DNA of 64,000 bases from Deltaproteobacteria bacterium CG11_big_fil_rev_8_21_14_0_20_47_16 (GTDB lineage Bacteria; UBA10199; GCA-002796325; 1-14-0-20-47-16). Below the pieces are notes generated by a model that worked only from the letters and a program-made list of their open reading frames with translations, was not told the DNA's origin and made no database searches. The stretch lies in assembly GCA_002796325.1 (NCBI GenBank), contig PCXA01000002.1, forward strand, positions 62,001 to 126,000, read 5' to 3'. The translations under genes were made by a program, and so were the position numbers. Shown here in pieces: positions 21,693-31,264 of this stretch (position 1 is the first letter of the stretch; the number at the start of each line of letters is the position of its first letter).

Positions 21693-22218
21693 TGGACTTG
21701 CCGCTCGCACCCACCATACGCAGTGTAAACGGCAGTTTAAAATCTCCGGCAAATGTCACCAAATACGACTTAGACCAATGATAGGTATAAGGGATTAAGC
21801 GATTAAACAGCACATCCTTTTCCAACTGCTCAATAGCCACTGGTGTATATTCTGATTGGCCATCATCCAACTTCAACGACCAAAAGCTATTTTTATCCAA
21901 ACTGAATGTGCTGGCATTTTTAGGGGCATACAAACTGACAATAAACTGTGTGCCTCGCACCTTACTTGCAGGTAAAATTCTAGAGTCAATTTCTGCAGGC
22001 TTTTCCATCACTTCTGTTTCATATTTCCACAAGGCATTGCGCATTGTTGGATTTAAAAATACCACATCCCACATCAACGCTGCTGAAAATGTATCCGCTG
22101 AATACAATTGTTGATCTCGAGAATTTTTCCGAAGAATGGAATAGTAGTGTGCACCGCATGCTTGCAATAGCAGAGAGACAAACAACATTACAGAAGCCAA
22201 ACGAAATTGCCGACGCAT
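21643..22218 (-). CDS. Hypothetical lipoprotein
   Basis: Signal peptide with lipobox LLLQAC; SD GGGGGA before ATG; 3' end overlaps nadB. Confidence 0.75.
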   Translation of the reverse strand: MRRQFRLASVMLFVSLLLQACGAHYYSILRKNSRDQQLYSADTFSAALMWDVVFLNPTMRNALWKYETEVMEKPAEIDSRILPASKVRGTQFIVSLYAPKNASTFSLDKNSFWSLKLDDGQSEYTPVAIEQLEKDVLFNRLIPYTYHWSKSYLVTFAGDFKLPFTLRMVGASGKSTIVWKVSKHAPLSQYP

Positions 22219-22219
22219 A

Positions 22220-23119
22220 TTATCCCCCTATTGGAGCAGAACTATCATGAACTTTGCGCAGATGAGGACGAACATCCCGAGCATCCTCTTTCAGTTGTTC
22301 TTCGAGCCATGTTTCAATATCCGCAAAAACACGATTGCGATCCACTTCATTGAGTATTTCATGGCGCATATCATCGTACCGAATAAATCGTTTTTTGGCG
22401 ATAGGAACCCGTTGATAGAAGGCCTTTGTTCCCGCTGGATCACAAACCTCATCCTGCCCTGCATGCAAAAAGAGTGCTGGCAAATGGACACGCGACGCCA
22501 GGGCCATCATGATTTCCAGATTCTGCATTACAATCGCACCCAAACCAGCAGTTACAAAGCTGAATACCAGTGGATCATGATTATAGGCATCTGCAACTGC
22601 ATCGTCATGTGTCAGCATCTTCGCATCAATTGCGTGTGACAATTTGACATGCTTCATCGAATTTTTGGCCCAGTTGGCCACCTTCTTTTTCCAGCCTGGA
22701 ACGGGCAATTTTAATTGGATATTAGGCGAACTCAATATGACGCCACGCAACCCTTTAGCATAACGAACTACAAAGTTAAGGGCTACCTGGCCGCCAAAAC
22801 TGTGACCAAGTAAAAAAAATGGCAAATTGGGAAAGCGATCCTTAGTGGCTTGGATAAAAAGTGATAGATCCTGTAGAAAATTTTGAAATTGCTCTGCATG
22901 TCCACGCTCACCGCCTGATCGGCCATGCCCACGTTGATCATACAATGCAACTGCGTATCCTCGTTCAACAAAGTAGCGTATGAACGGACCGTAGCGACCT
23001 GAATGATCCCCCATACCATGCACCAAAACCAAAACTGCCTTGGGCTTATCAGGTGACCACCACTGATAAAACAACTTCAGTCCATCAAGCGTTGTAAAAT
23101 GAGAAATTTGCGCGTCCAT
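22220..23119 (-). CDS. Alpha/beta hydrolase, monoacylglycerol lipase/lysophospholipase type
   Basis: VLVHGMGDHSGRYGPF, YDQRGHGRSGG, LLGHSFGG. Confidence 0.92.
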   Translation of the reverse strand: MDAQISHFTTLDGLKLFYQWWSPDKPKAVLVLVHGMGDHSGRYGPFIRYFVERGYAVALYDQRGHGRSGGERGHAEQFQNFLQDLSLFIQATKDRFPNLPFFLLGHSFGGQVALNFVVRYAKGLRGVILSSPNIQLKLPVPGWKKKVANWAKNSMKHVKLSHAIDAKMLTHDDAVADAYNHDPLVFSFVTAGLGAIVMQNLEIMMALASRVHLPALFLHAGQDEVCDPAGTKAFYQRVPIAKKRFIRYDDMRHEILNEVDRNRVFADIETWLEEQLKEDARDVRPHLRKVHDSSAPIGG

Positions 23120-23122
23120 GAA

Positions 23123-24184
23123 TTAGTGTAATTCCTTATCTAATTCCTTTAGCAATTCTTTAGCGCGCTTGGATAGTTTTTTCTCAACCTGTACATGAAT
23201 TTCAACTACGTGATCTCCCTGCCCCTTCTTTTGAAGATGGGGAAATCCCTTATGTGAAATATGAAGACGCGTTCCATGATGCGTTCCCGCAGGGATTTCA
23301 AGCGATGCCTCACCAAAGAGCGTCTTCACCTTTACATGATGGCCCAGTGCAGCCTGTGGATAGGTCACATTCAGTACATCGACAACATCGTCCCCTTCAC
23401 GCTGAAGTGTCTTATGCGGCTTCACCGTAATGAAGACATATAAATCCCCATTGGGACCGCCATGCTCTCCCGCTTCACCTTCATGACGTAACACCAGCCG
23501 CATTCCATCGGCCACACCTGCGGGGATCTTCACGTGAAGCTTCCGCTGATTACGCACACGACCTTGTCCATGGCAGTTATGACAGGGCTTACTTGATTTA
23601 CTCCCAGCACCGTGACAACGTGGACAAGTTGTTTGTATCATGAAGAACCCCTGCCGATGGGCGATTTGCCCCGCACCACCACAACCTGCGCAGGTCTCAC
23701 GATGACTACCAGGAGCATCACCACTTCCATTACAGTCTTCGCATTGTGCCAATCGCGTCGCAACAATCTCTTTTTCAACACCGTGGGCAGATTCTTCAAA
23801 TGAAATGCTAATATCTTCGCGCAAATCCGCACCACCACGGGGCCGGCGACCCCCACGTGTATGATGCCCCGCACCACGCATGCCAAAGAGCTCTTCGAAG
23901 ATGTCACCAAAATGGGAAAAGACATCATCCACACCTTCAAAGCCGTGATACCCTGTGCCTTCCAGACCTGCATGGCCATAGGCATCATAAACACGCCGGC
24001 GATCCGGATCGCTTAAGACCTCATAGGCCTCAGAAGCTTCTTTGAAGCGCTCCTCGGCACTGTGGTCTCCCGGATTTTTATCGGGGTGAAATTGCATGGC
24101 CAGTTTGCGATAGGACTTCTTGATTTCAGTCGCATCAGCTGTGCGGGTTACAGATAAAACTTCGTAATAGTCACGTTTGATCAT
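23123..24184 (-). CDS. dnaJ: Chaperone protein DnaJ
   Basis: DYYEVLSVTRTADATEIKKSYRKLAMQFHPDKNPG J domain; CxxCxG zinc repeats. Confidence 0.97.
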   Translation of the reverse strand: MIKRDYYEVLSVTRTADATEIKKSYRKLAMQFHPDKNPGDHSAEERFKEASEAYEVLSDPDRRRVYDAYGHAGLEGTGYHGFEGVDDVFSHFGDIFEELFGMRGAGHHTRGGRRPRGGADLREDISISFEESAHGVEKEIVATRLAQCEDCNGSGDAPGSHRETCAGCGGAGQIAHRQGFFMIQTTCPRCHGAGSKSSKPCHNCHGQGRVRNQRKLHVKIPAGVADGMRLVLRHEGEAGEHGGPNGDLYVFITVKPHKTLQREGDDVVDVLNVTYPQAALGHHVKVKTLFGEASLEIPAGTHHGTRLHISHKGFPHLQKKGQGDHVVEIHVQVEKKLSKRAKELLKELDKELH

Positions 24185-24277
24185 AGTTTTCGATGGGTTC
24201 GACCCGAGAAATAAAGTGTTTTAGCCAAAAGTCAATCTATCCAACCCAAAAATTTCGATTATTTTGGATTGGCCACC

Positions 24278-24306
24278 TTGACTTCGGTATAGGCCATCCC
24301 TATATG
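24278..24306 (+). promoter_or_regulatory. Candidate dnaK promoter TTGACT-N17-TATATG
   Basis: -35 24278-24283, -10 24301-24306. Confidence 0.6.
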
Positions 24307-24312
24307 GCCTAT
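24289..24312. promoter_or_regulatory. Inverted repeat over the dnaK promoter
   Basis: ATAGGCCAT-CCCTAT-ATGGCCTAT, perfect 9-bp arms. Confidence 0.6.
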
Positions 24313-24361
24313 GTATTCAACCATTTATCTATATTATATAGAAAATCCAAAGGAGACAGTT

Positions 24362-26299
24362 ATGGGAAAGATTATTGGTATTGACCTCGGAACAACCAAT
24401 TCAGTGGTTGCCGTCATGGAAGGTGGCGATCCCAAAATTATTCAAAACCAGGAAGGCACACGCACCACCCCTTCCGTTGTCGCTTATTTGAAAGACGGTG
24501 AAATTGTAGTGGGCCAGGTGGCAAAACGTCAGTCCATCGTCAACCCACACCGGACCGTTTATTCCATCAAGCGATTCATGGGTCGTCGTTTCAATGAAGT
24601 CCAGGATGAAATTAAACGTGTTCCTTATAAAGTCGTTGAAGGACCCAATGGTGGCGCCGATGTCGACATCGATGGCAAGCTCTTCACACCACCTGAAATC
24701 TCAGCCAAAATTTTGCAAAAGTTAAAAAAGGCCGCTGAAGACTATCTTGGCGAAACCGTCACTGAAGCAGTCATCACTGTTCCCGCCTATTTTAACGATG
24801 CCCAACGTCAAGCCACTAAAGATGCCGGTAAGATTGCCGGACTCGATGTAAAGCGCATTGTCAACGAACCAACCGCAGCTGCATTGGCCTATGGCTTGGA
24901 TAAGAAGAAAGACGAAACAATCGCAGTATTCGACTTCGGTGGTGGTACATTCGATATTTCAATTCTAGAAGTTGGTGAGAACGTTGTTGAAGTGATTTCA
25001 ACCAATGGGGATACCCACTTGGGCGGTGACAATATCGACGAACGTCTCATGGAGTATCTTGTTGCCGAATTCAAAAAGGACCAAGGCATCGATGTTAGTA
25101 AAGACCCAGCTGTCATGCAGCGCCTCAAAGAAGCTGCTGAAAAGGCCAAGATTGAGTTATCTTCCACCATGGAAACAGAAGTTAATCTCCCCTTCTTGAC
25201 CGCAGATGCCAACGGTCCCAAACACATGACCATCAAGATCACGCGCGCCAAGTTTGAGTCACTGGTTGCTGACCTTTTGGATCGCACACTCGAGCCCTGC
25301 CGCAAAGCCTTGAAGGACGCTGGGAAAACCGCCAGCGACATTCAAGAAGTCGTCTTGGTCGGTGGATCTACACGCATTCCCAAGATTCAAGAAATGGTCA
25401 AGAGCTTCTTCGGGCGCGAACCACATAAGGGCGTGAACCCAGATGAAGTCGTGGCAGCCGGCGCTGCAGTTCAAGCGGGCGTGCTATCTGGTGACGTCAA
25501 AGACATGCTCTTGCTCGATGTGACCCCACTTTCTCTGGGTATTGAAACATTAGGTGGCGTCATGACAAAACTCATTGAGCGCAACACCACAATCCCAACA
25601 CGCAAGAGTCAGGTGTTTTCAACAGCTGCAGATAGCCAAACCAGCGTTGAAGTTCATGTGCTCCAAGGTGAACGCGAAATGGCTGGCGACAACCGCACCC
25701 TTGCCAAGTTCATTTTGGATGGTATTCCCTCAGCACCACGTGGCGTACCTCAAGTAGAAGTTACATTTGATATTGATGCCAACGGCATTGTGCACGTGTC
25801 CGCCAAGGACAAAGCCTCTGGAAAGGAACAAAAAGTCCAGATTACAGCTTCTAGCGGTCTCTCCAAGGAAGATATTGATCGTGCTGTTAAAGAGGCTCAG
25901 TCACACGAGGCCGACGACAAGAAACGCCGTGAAGAAATTGATATTCGCAACCAAGCTGATGCTATTGTTTATAGTACAGAAAAAACACTCAATGAAAATC
26001 GCGAAAAAATCCCTGTGGGTGATATCAAGCCGATTGAGGATGCCTTGGCCGCTTGCAAGAAAGCGCTTGAAAGCAAGGATAATGCCCAAATCAAGTCCAC
26101 AATGGAGGCTTTGACTCAGGCTTCCCATAAAATGGCTGAGGCTTTATATAAAGCGGGCCAAGACGCCTCACAAGCTGCAAACCCGTCAGAAGCCCACCAA
26201 ACAAGCTCTACGAGCAATCCTGGTGAAGCTGGGGCATCAGAGGCCGGTAAGAAGAAGGATGACAATGTCATCGACGCCGAATTTGAGGAAATGAAGTGA
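24362..26299 (+). CDS. dnaK: Chaperone protein DnaK
   Basis: [31 protein letters not shown]-type motif, SD AAGGAG. Confidence 0.98.
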   Translation: MGKIIGIDLGTTNSVVAVMEGGDPKIIQNQEGTRTTPSVVAYLKDGEIVVGQVAKRQSIVNPHRTVYSIKRFMGRRFNEVQDEIKRVPYKVVEGPNGGADVDIDGKLFTPPEISAKILQKLKKAAEDYLGETVTEAVITVPAYFNDAQRQATKDAGKIAGLDVKRIVNEPTAAALAYGLDKKKDETIAVFDFGGGTFDISILEVGENVVEVISTNGDTHLGGDNIDERLMEYLVAEFKKDQGIDVSKDPAVMQRLKEAAEKAKIELSSTMETEVNLPFLTADANGPKHMTIKITRAKFESLVADLLDRTLEPCRKALKDAGKTASDIQEVVLVGGSTRIPKIQEMVKSFFGREPHKGVNPDEVVAAGAAVQAGVLSGDVKDMLLLDVTPLSLGIETLGGVMTKLIERNTTIPTRKSQVFSTAADSQTSVEVHVLQGEREMAGDNRTLAKFILDGIPSAPRGVPQVEVTFDIDANGIVHVSAKDKASGKEQKVQITASSGLSKEDIDRAVKEAQSHEADDKKRREEIDIRNQADAIVYSTEKTLNENREKIPVGDIKPIEDALAACKKALESKDNAQIKSTMEALTQASHKMAEALYKAGQDASQAANPSEAHQTSSTSNPGEAGASEAGKKKDDNVIDAEFEEMK

Positions 26300-26356
26300 T
26301 TTTAGGCGGAGATTTTTCTTGACCAAAGCCAATTTTTTGAGCAAAAACGCCCCACT

Positions 26357-26866
26357 ATGAAATGTCATTATAAAGATTTAGTACTCCAGACGGAGCAGAA
26401 TAACCTTGCCCAACTTGACTCAAAATTGACCCAATTTTTGGGACAGCATGATTTCTTCTATATTGAGGACTTATGTGAAACCTTCCGTGGCATTGTTAAG
26501 GAAAGTGGGATCAAAGATGGGATGTTGAACGCCCAAGTGATGCACACAACAGCAGTCCTAAGTGTCAATGAACTTGATGAACCAATGCTGTTGGGTGACA
26601 TCAATCGCCGGTTGTCAGACTTGGTGCCACACCTCAATGATTACCTGCATAATAGCAAACTACGTACCAAAAATCTGTGTGCAGATGACTACAAATGTGA
26701 TCGCAATGCTGATGCACATCTCAAGTCCTTCTTGATTGGTGGACACACAGCAAGTCTCTTAGTCCGAAATGGCGAATTGGTTTTGGGCAAATGGCAGCGC
26801 GTCACGATGATTGATTTTGACGGACCACGCCAACGCAAAGTCACTGTGCAAGTAATTGGTGCTTGA
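26357..26866 (+). CDS. YjbQ/UPF0047 family protein
   Basis: HTTAVLSVNE, HLKSFLIGGHTASLLVRNGELVLGKWQRVTMIDFDGPRQRKV. Confidence 0.9.
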   Translation: MKCHYKDLVLQTEQNNLAQLDSKLTQFLGQHDFFYIEDLCETFRGIVKESGIKDGMLNAQVMHTTAVLSVNELDEPMLLGDINRRLSDLVPHLNDYLHNSKLRTKNLCADDYKCDRNADAHLKSFLIGGHTASLLVRNGELVLGKWQRVTMIDFDGPRQRKVTVQVIGA

Positions 26867-27557
26867 TTTGGTCTAAAGGAATAATCCATCTTTCAAGGGC
26901 TGCACCATCCGGTGCGGCCCTTTTTATTTCATCCAATGTGATGGCATTATCAATTTTAAAAACGCCTGACTGTAGCCTTCTAAGTTCAATCACGTGAGCA
27001 CCACAGCCGATAACTTCACCCAAGTCATGCACCAAAGACCGTATAAATGTTCCCTTGCTACAACTCACTTCCAGTGTTGCATTTGTTTGATCACTTTCAA
27101 TGATTCGCATTTGATACACAGTAATTAAGCGCGTCGGAATCGGATGCAACTCTTTTCCACTACGAGCCCACCAATAGAGCGGTTTCCCAGCAACCTTTAC
27201 CGCAGAATATGCAGGTGGCGTCTGTGTTAATTCCCCAACAAACTTTGGTGCCTCTTGGGATAGACACTCAACAATATTGTCAGGTACAGGCCTCATTTTT
27301 GTGACAGTTCCCTCTGCATCATAGGTATCAGTGGACTCACCCCATTTAAGGGTTACCTGATAGGCCTTGTCAGCATTAATTACCTGGCCAGCAATCTTCG
27401 TAGCTGCATTGATGCAAAGAGGAAGTACTCCTGTTGCCAAGGGATCTAACGTGCCAGTATGCCCCACCTTCTTCAAACCATAGGCGCGCTTCACAATTGC
27501 AACAACATCATGTGACGTGTAGCCTTTCGGTTTATCGACAATAAGAATGCCGTCCAT
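26841..27557 (-). CDS. truB: tRNA pseudouridine(55) synthase
   Basis: MDGILIVDKPKGYTSHDVV, KVGHTGTLDPLATGVLP; start at the internal Met. Confidence 0.96.
   Translation of the reverse strand: MDGILIVDKPKGYTSHDVVAIVKRAYGLKKVGHTGTLDPLATGVLPLCINAATKIAGQVINADKAYQVTLKWGESTDTYDAEGTVTKMRPVPDNIVECLSQEAPKFVGELTQTPPAYSAVKVAGKPLYWWARSGKELHPIPTRLITVYQMRIIESDQTNATLEVSCSKGTFIRSLVHDLGEVIGCGAHVIELRRLQSGVFKIDNAITLDEIKRAAPDGAALERWIIPLDQIKHQLLAQ
26895..26929 (+). terminator. Intrinsic terminator of the dnaK-yjbQ unit, inside truB antisense sequence
   Basis: AAGGGCTGCACC-ATCC-GGTGCGGCCCTT, 12-bp stem with one G-T wobble, then TTTATTT. Confidence 0.85.
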
Positions 27558-27564
27558 AAATGTC

Positions 27565-28536
27565 CTATGCAATCGCAGATTCAATGGCGGCCAAAATGAG
27601 AGAACGGACTTCGGGAAGTTGTTTTTCAATAGTACAACCTGCAGCATGCTTATGACCACCACCGCCAAACTGAGCTGCAAGATCTGCAACATTGATCGTC
27701 TTTTTGGATCGAAGGCTTATCTTGTATCGCTTTGATTCTTGTTCACGAATCAAGGCTGCAACTTCAACACCTGCAATCCCACGTGCATACGCAATAAATC
27801 CTTCTGCCATGTCAGATGTGGCACCAGCTTCTTCCAACATCTGCTTTGTCAGGACAAGGCTAGCGCATTGGCCATCAAAATGAAATTCCAGCGTCTCAAG
27901 CACCAAAGATAGCAGTCTCAATTGTGCAGGTGGCGCATTTTCAAGTGCCGACTGACTCACATCTGCAGGACTTGCACCTAAACGTACCAGCTCAGCTGCC
28001 AATTCGAGAACTTCTGCAGTTGTATTGGAGTATTTAAAAAAGCCCGTATCCATGACCAAGCCTGTATAAACAAGGGTGGCAATCTCTGTGGTCATTTGAA
28101 CGGACAAAAGTTTTAGCAATTTATAAATAAGAGTACTCGTCGATGCAGCCTTGGGATCAATGCAGTTGCCCTCTTCTGGTGCAACATGACCAAGATGATG
28201 ATCAATATACATGCATGTGACACCTGAGACCATTTTTTCAAATTCTTCCCCAATACGCTTGGGCTGTGAGCAATCCAACATGACGACAAGATCAATATCA
28301 CTCAGTAATGGAAGCTTGTTTGTAAGTTCGTTAAGATGAGGCAGAAATTGTAAATTAAATGGTATCTTATCCTGGTTATACATTATGACTTGCTTGCCCA
28401 ACTGCTTCAACCCAACACCAAATGCTAATGTAGAACCTATGGCATCACCGTCCGGGTTTGCATGGGACACAACAAGGATTCGTCTCGCGTCCCTAAGTCG
28501 TTGAATGGCGCTGTCGTATGAAGGTTTTAATGTCAT
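27565..28536 (-). CDS. DHH/DHHA1 phosphoesterase (NrnA-like oligoribonuclease/pAp phosphatase)
   Basis: VSHANPDGDAIGS, YIDHHLGH, QFGGGGHKHAAGC. Confidence 0.93.
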   Translation of the reverse strand: MTLKPSYDSAIQRLRDARRILVVSHANPDGDAIGSTLAFGVGLKQLGKQVIMYNQDKIPFNLQFLPHLNELTNKLPLLSDIDLVVMLDCSQPKRIGEEFEKMVSGVTCMYIDHHLGHVAPEEGNCIDPKAASTSTLIYKLLKLLSVQMTTEIATLVYTGLVMDTGFFKYSNTTAEVLELAAELVRLGASPADVSQSALENAPPAQLRLLSLVLETLEFHFDGQCASLVLTKQMLEEAGATSDMAEGFIAYARGIAGVEVAALIREQESKRYKISLRSKKTINVADLAAQFGGGGHKHAAGCTIEKQLPEVRSLILAAIESAIA

Positions 28537-28898
28537 GATTTATGATGAAGCCCAGCAATTAGAGCATCTATTCGCTCGCCATGTTCAATACTCTCATCAA
28601 AATAATACCGAAGAGATGGTAAATATTTGGTAGTCATTTCCTGTGCAAGTGCATGCCTAAATTGGCCTGTATGATCTTCGAGCGCCTGAGCACATTCCTT
28701 TCGGACAGCTTCACCACCAGAAACAAAGTAATAAATTTTAGCAATTTGTAGATCGCGTGTTACTTTAACCGCAGTAAATTGCAGCCCCTTTAAGCGAGGA
28801 TCCTCAAGTTCTGTGTAAGATACTTCGGAAAGCACTCTTAGAATCAGGTCACCAACTCGTTCGCAGCGATCATAGGGAAGTTTTCTTTGGTTTTTCAT
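28533..28898 (-). CDS. rbfA: Ribosome-binding factor A
   Basis: YDRCERVGDLILRVLSEV, FTAVKVTRDLQIAKIYY. Confidence 0.93.
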   Translation of the reverse strand: MKNQRKLPYDRCERVGDLILRVLSEVSYTELEDPRLKGLQFTAVKVTRDLQIAKIYYFVSGGEAVRKECAQALEDHTGQFRHALAQEMTTKYLPSLRYYFDESIEHGERIDALIAGLHHKS

Positions 28899-28900
28899 GG

Positions 28901-31261
28901 TTAATCCAGTTTTGTGGCAGATTCTTCGATGACAAAGGATTCAACTACATCGCCCGGTTTCAAATCGTTATAACCCGCAATAGCAATGCCACACTCGAAA
29001 CCTTCTTGGACTTCTTTGGCATCATCCTTGAAGCGCTTCAGTGAAGAAATATCACCAGTATAGATGACAACATTATCACGGAGCAGACGACCTTTGGAAG
29101 CACGCGTAATTTTGCCTGAAATCACCATGCAGCCGGCAATAGTACCCACTTTGGATACATTGAAGACCTGCCGCACTTCGGCACGGCCATTGACCTTCTC
29201 AGTTAACGTTGGGGCCAATAAACCTTCCATGGCACGTCGCACACTATCGACCATTTCATAAATAATATTGTACGTCTTAATTTCAACATGGTGCTGCTCT
29301 GCCAACTTCTGCGCTTTATTATCTGCAACCACATGAAAGCCAATAATAACCGCATTGGAAGCCATGGCGAGCATGACATCACTTTCGGTAATACCGCCTA
29401 CACCTTTATGAAGAATGGAGACCTTCGCCTTTTCATTACTCAACTTGCTGAGTGATTCTTGAATTACCTCTGCAGAACCAAAGACGTCCGCTTTGACAAT
29501 GATATTCAGGTTTTGGACCTCACCCTCCATCATTTGACGGTGCAAGTCTTCAAGTGTAACTCGGCTATTGGCTGCCAATTGGGCCGCACGCTGAACCGTT
29601 TGGCGGTTTTCACTAATCATACGCGCCACCTTATCATCAGTGGTCACATGTAAGGTGTCACCTGCTTCAGGTGTCCCATCCAAACCAACAACCTCAACTG
29701 GCATTGATGGACCCGCTTCTTTCACTTGTTGTCCGTGTGAATTAACCAGTGCACGAACCTTGCCACTATGGATACCGCAAACCACAAAGTCGCCCACATT
29801 AATGGTACCCGATTGTACTAACAGAGTTGCAACAGGACCACGCCCCTTATCCAAGCGTGCTTCAATAATAGTTCCTTCTGCAGGACCATTTGGATCCGCC
29901 TTCAACTCCAAAACTTCAGATTGCAACAATATCATTCCCAAAAGATCGTCGATGCCTTGTTTGCTTTTAGCAGATGTTGGCACACAAATCGCGTCACCAC
30001 CCCACTCTTCAGTCACAACGCCATATTCAGATAACTCACGTTTAACACGATCTGCATTGGCATCGGGCTTATCAATTTTATTGATGGCCACAATAATTGG
30101 CACACCCGCAGCCTTGGCATGGTCAATGGCTTCTTTCGTCTGTGGCATCACACCGTCGTCAGCTGCAACAACCAGAATAACAATATCCGTAACTTTGGCA
30201 CCACGAGCACGCATGGCCGTAAATGCTGCGTGACCGGGTGTATCGAGGAAGGTGATAACACCTTTACTGTGATGGACATCATACGCACCAATATGCTGGG
30301 TAATACCACCCGCTTCGCCCGAAACAACATCTGCTGCACGGATAGCATCCAGCAAAGAAGTTTTACCATGATCTACGTGGCCCATAACAGTAACCACTGG
30401 AGGACGCGCAATCGCACCTTCACCTGAAGCAGCAGCCTTCTTGGGCTTGGCCAAAAGCTGATCTTCCTGGACACCAGCTCTTTCAATTTCAAACCCATAA
30501 TCGGTTGCCAAAAGCGTGGCTGTATCAAAGTCAATCGACTGATTGATCGTCACCATAATTCCAAGACCAATCAACTTCTTGATAAGCTCACCACCTTTAA
30601 CACCCATCGCCTGAGACAGTTCGGAAACACTAATGGAATTTTCAACCTTGATCACGCGCTTTGCAGGGCTGAGTGTTGTCACTTTGGTCTTTTTAAATTC
30701 ACGTCGGCTACTCTTACGTCGACGCACCAAGGATGGCTCAAAAATACGCTCAACACGATCTGGCACCACAGGAGCCGCTACTGCATCGTCAGAGATTTCA
30801 CCACTTGCAACGATGGTCTCTGCAAATTGTTTAAGCCCACCCGCACGTTTAATATCCTCCATCACCCATTCATCACGACTCTTCTTTTTCTTAGGTGCCT
30901 TCCGTGCCAATGCTTCTTTTTCACGTGCCTCACGTGCTTCACGCTGAACTTGGGATTCAATGGAAGGACGCACTCCCTGAGTCGCAGCAACAGGTTTTGC
31001 AACTGTCTCTGTTGCTCTTGGTGCTTCAATGACGACTGCCTCCTCTTGCACTTCACGAGGTGCTTCAGCCTGAGCAGGTGGAGAATCCTTTTCTGCAATC
31101 ATTTCTTCGGCTTTGACAGGCGCCTTTGCTGACGCCTCAGGCTCAACGGCCTTAGCACGACGTCGGATCAGCGTTGGCTTAAGTCGTTTCTCAACGACGT
31201 CCATTTTGGGCGAATCAGCTGAACCCTCAGTACTTGATGTCGGATGTGTAGGTGTTACCAT
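28901..31261 (-). CDS. infB: Translation initiation factor IF-2
   Basis: RPPVVTVMGHVDHGKTSLLDAIR, FLDTPGHAAF, NKIDKP. Confidence 0.98.
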   Translation of the reverse strand: MVTPTHPTSSTEGSADSPKMDVVEKRLKPTLIRRRAKAVEPEASAKAPVKAEEMIAEKDSPPAQAEAPREVQEEAVVIEAPRATETVAKPVAATQGVRPSIESQVQREAREAREKEALARKAPKKKKSRDEWVMEDIKRAGGLKQFAETIVASGEISDDAVAAPVVPDRVERIFEPSLVRRRKSSRREFKKTKVTTLSPAKRVIKVENSISVSELSQAMGVKGGELIKKLIGLGIMVTINQSIDFDTATLLATDYGFEIERAGVQEDQLLAKPKKAAASGEGAIARPPVVTVMGHVDHGKTSLLDAIRAADVVSGEAGGITQHIGAYDVHHSKGVITFLDTPGHAAFTAMRARGAKVTDIVILVVAADDGVMPQTKEAIDHAKAAGVPIIVAINKIDKPDANADRVKRELSEYGVVTEEWGGDAICVPTSAKSKQGIDDLLGMILLQSEVLELKADPNGPAEGTIIEARLDKGRGPVATLLVQSGTINVGDFVVCGIHSGKVRALVNSHGQQVKEAGPSMPVEVVGLDGTPEAGDTLHVTTDDKVARMISENRQTVQRAAQLAANSRVTLEDLHRQMMEGEVQNLNIIVKADVFGSAEVIQESLSKLSNEKAKVSILHKGVGGITESDVMLAMASNAVIIGFHVVADNKAQKLAEQHHVEIKTYNIIYEMVDSVRRAMEGLLAPTLTEKVNGRAEVRQVFNVSKVGTIAGCMVISGKITRASKGRLLRDNVVIYTGDISSLKRFKDDAKEVQEGFECGIAIAGYNDLKPGDVVESFVIEESATKLD

Positions 31262-31264
31262 GAG

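Noticed and set aside
24185-24361. CIRCE element for HrcA control of dnaK
   Set aside because: No TTAGCACTC-N9-GAGTGCTAA-like sequence; the inverted repeat present is a different motif
24889-25341. 150-aa minus-strand ORF
   Set aside because: Antisense to dnaK; shadow ORF from codon bias
29640-30233. 197-aa plus-strand ORF
   Set aside because: Entirely antisense to infB GTPase domain; no family motif or SD support
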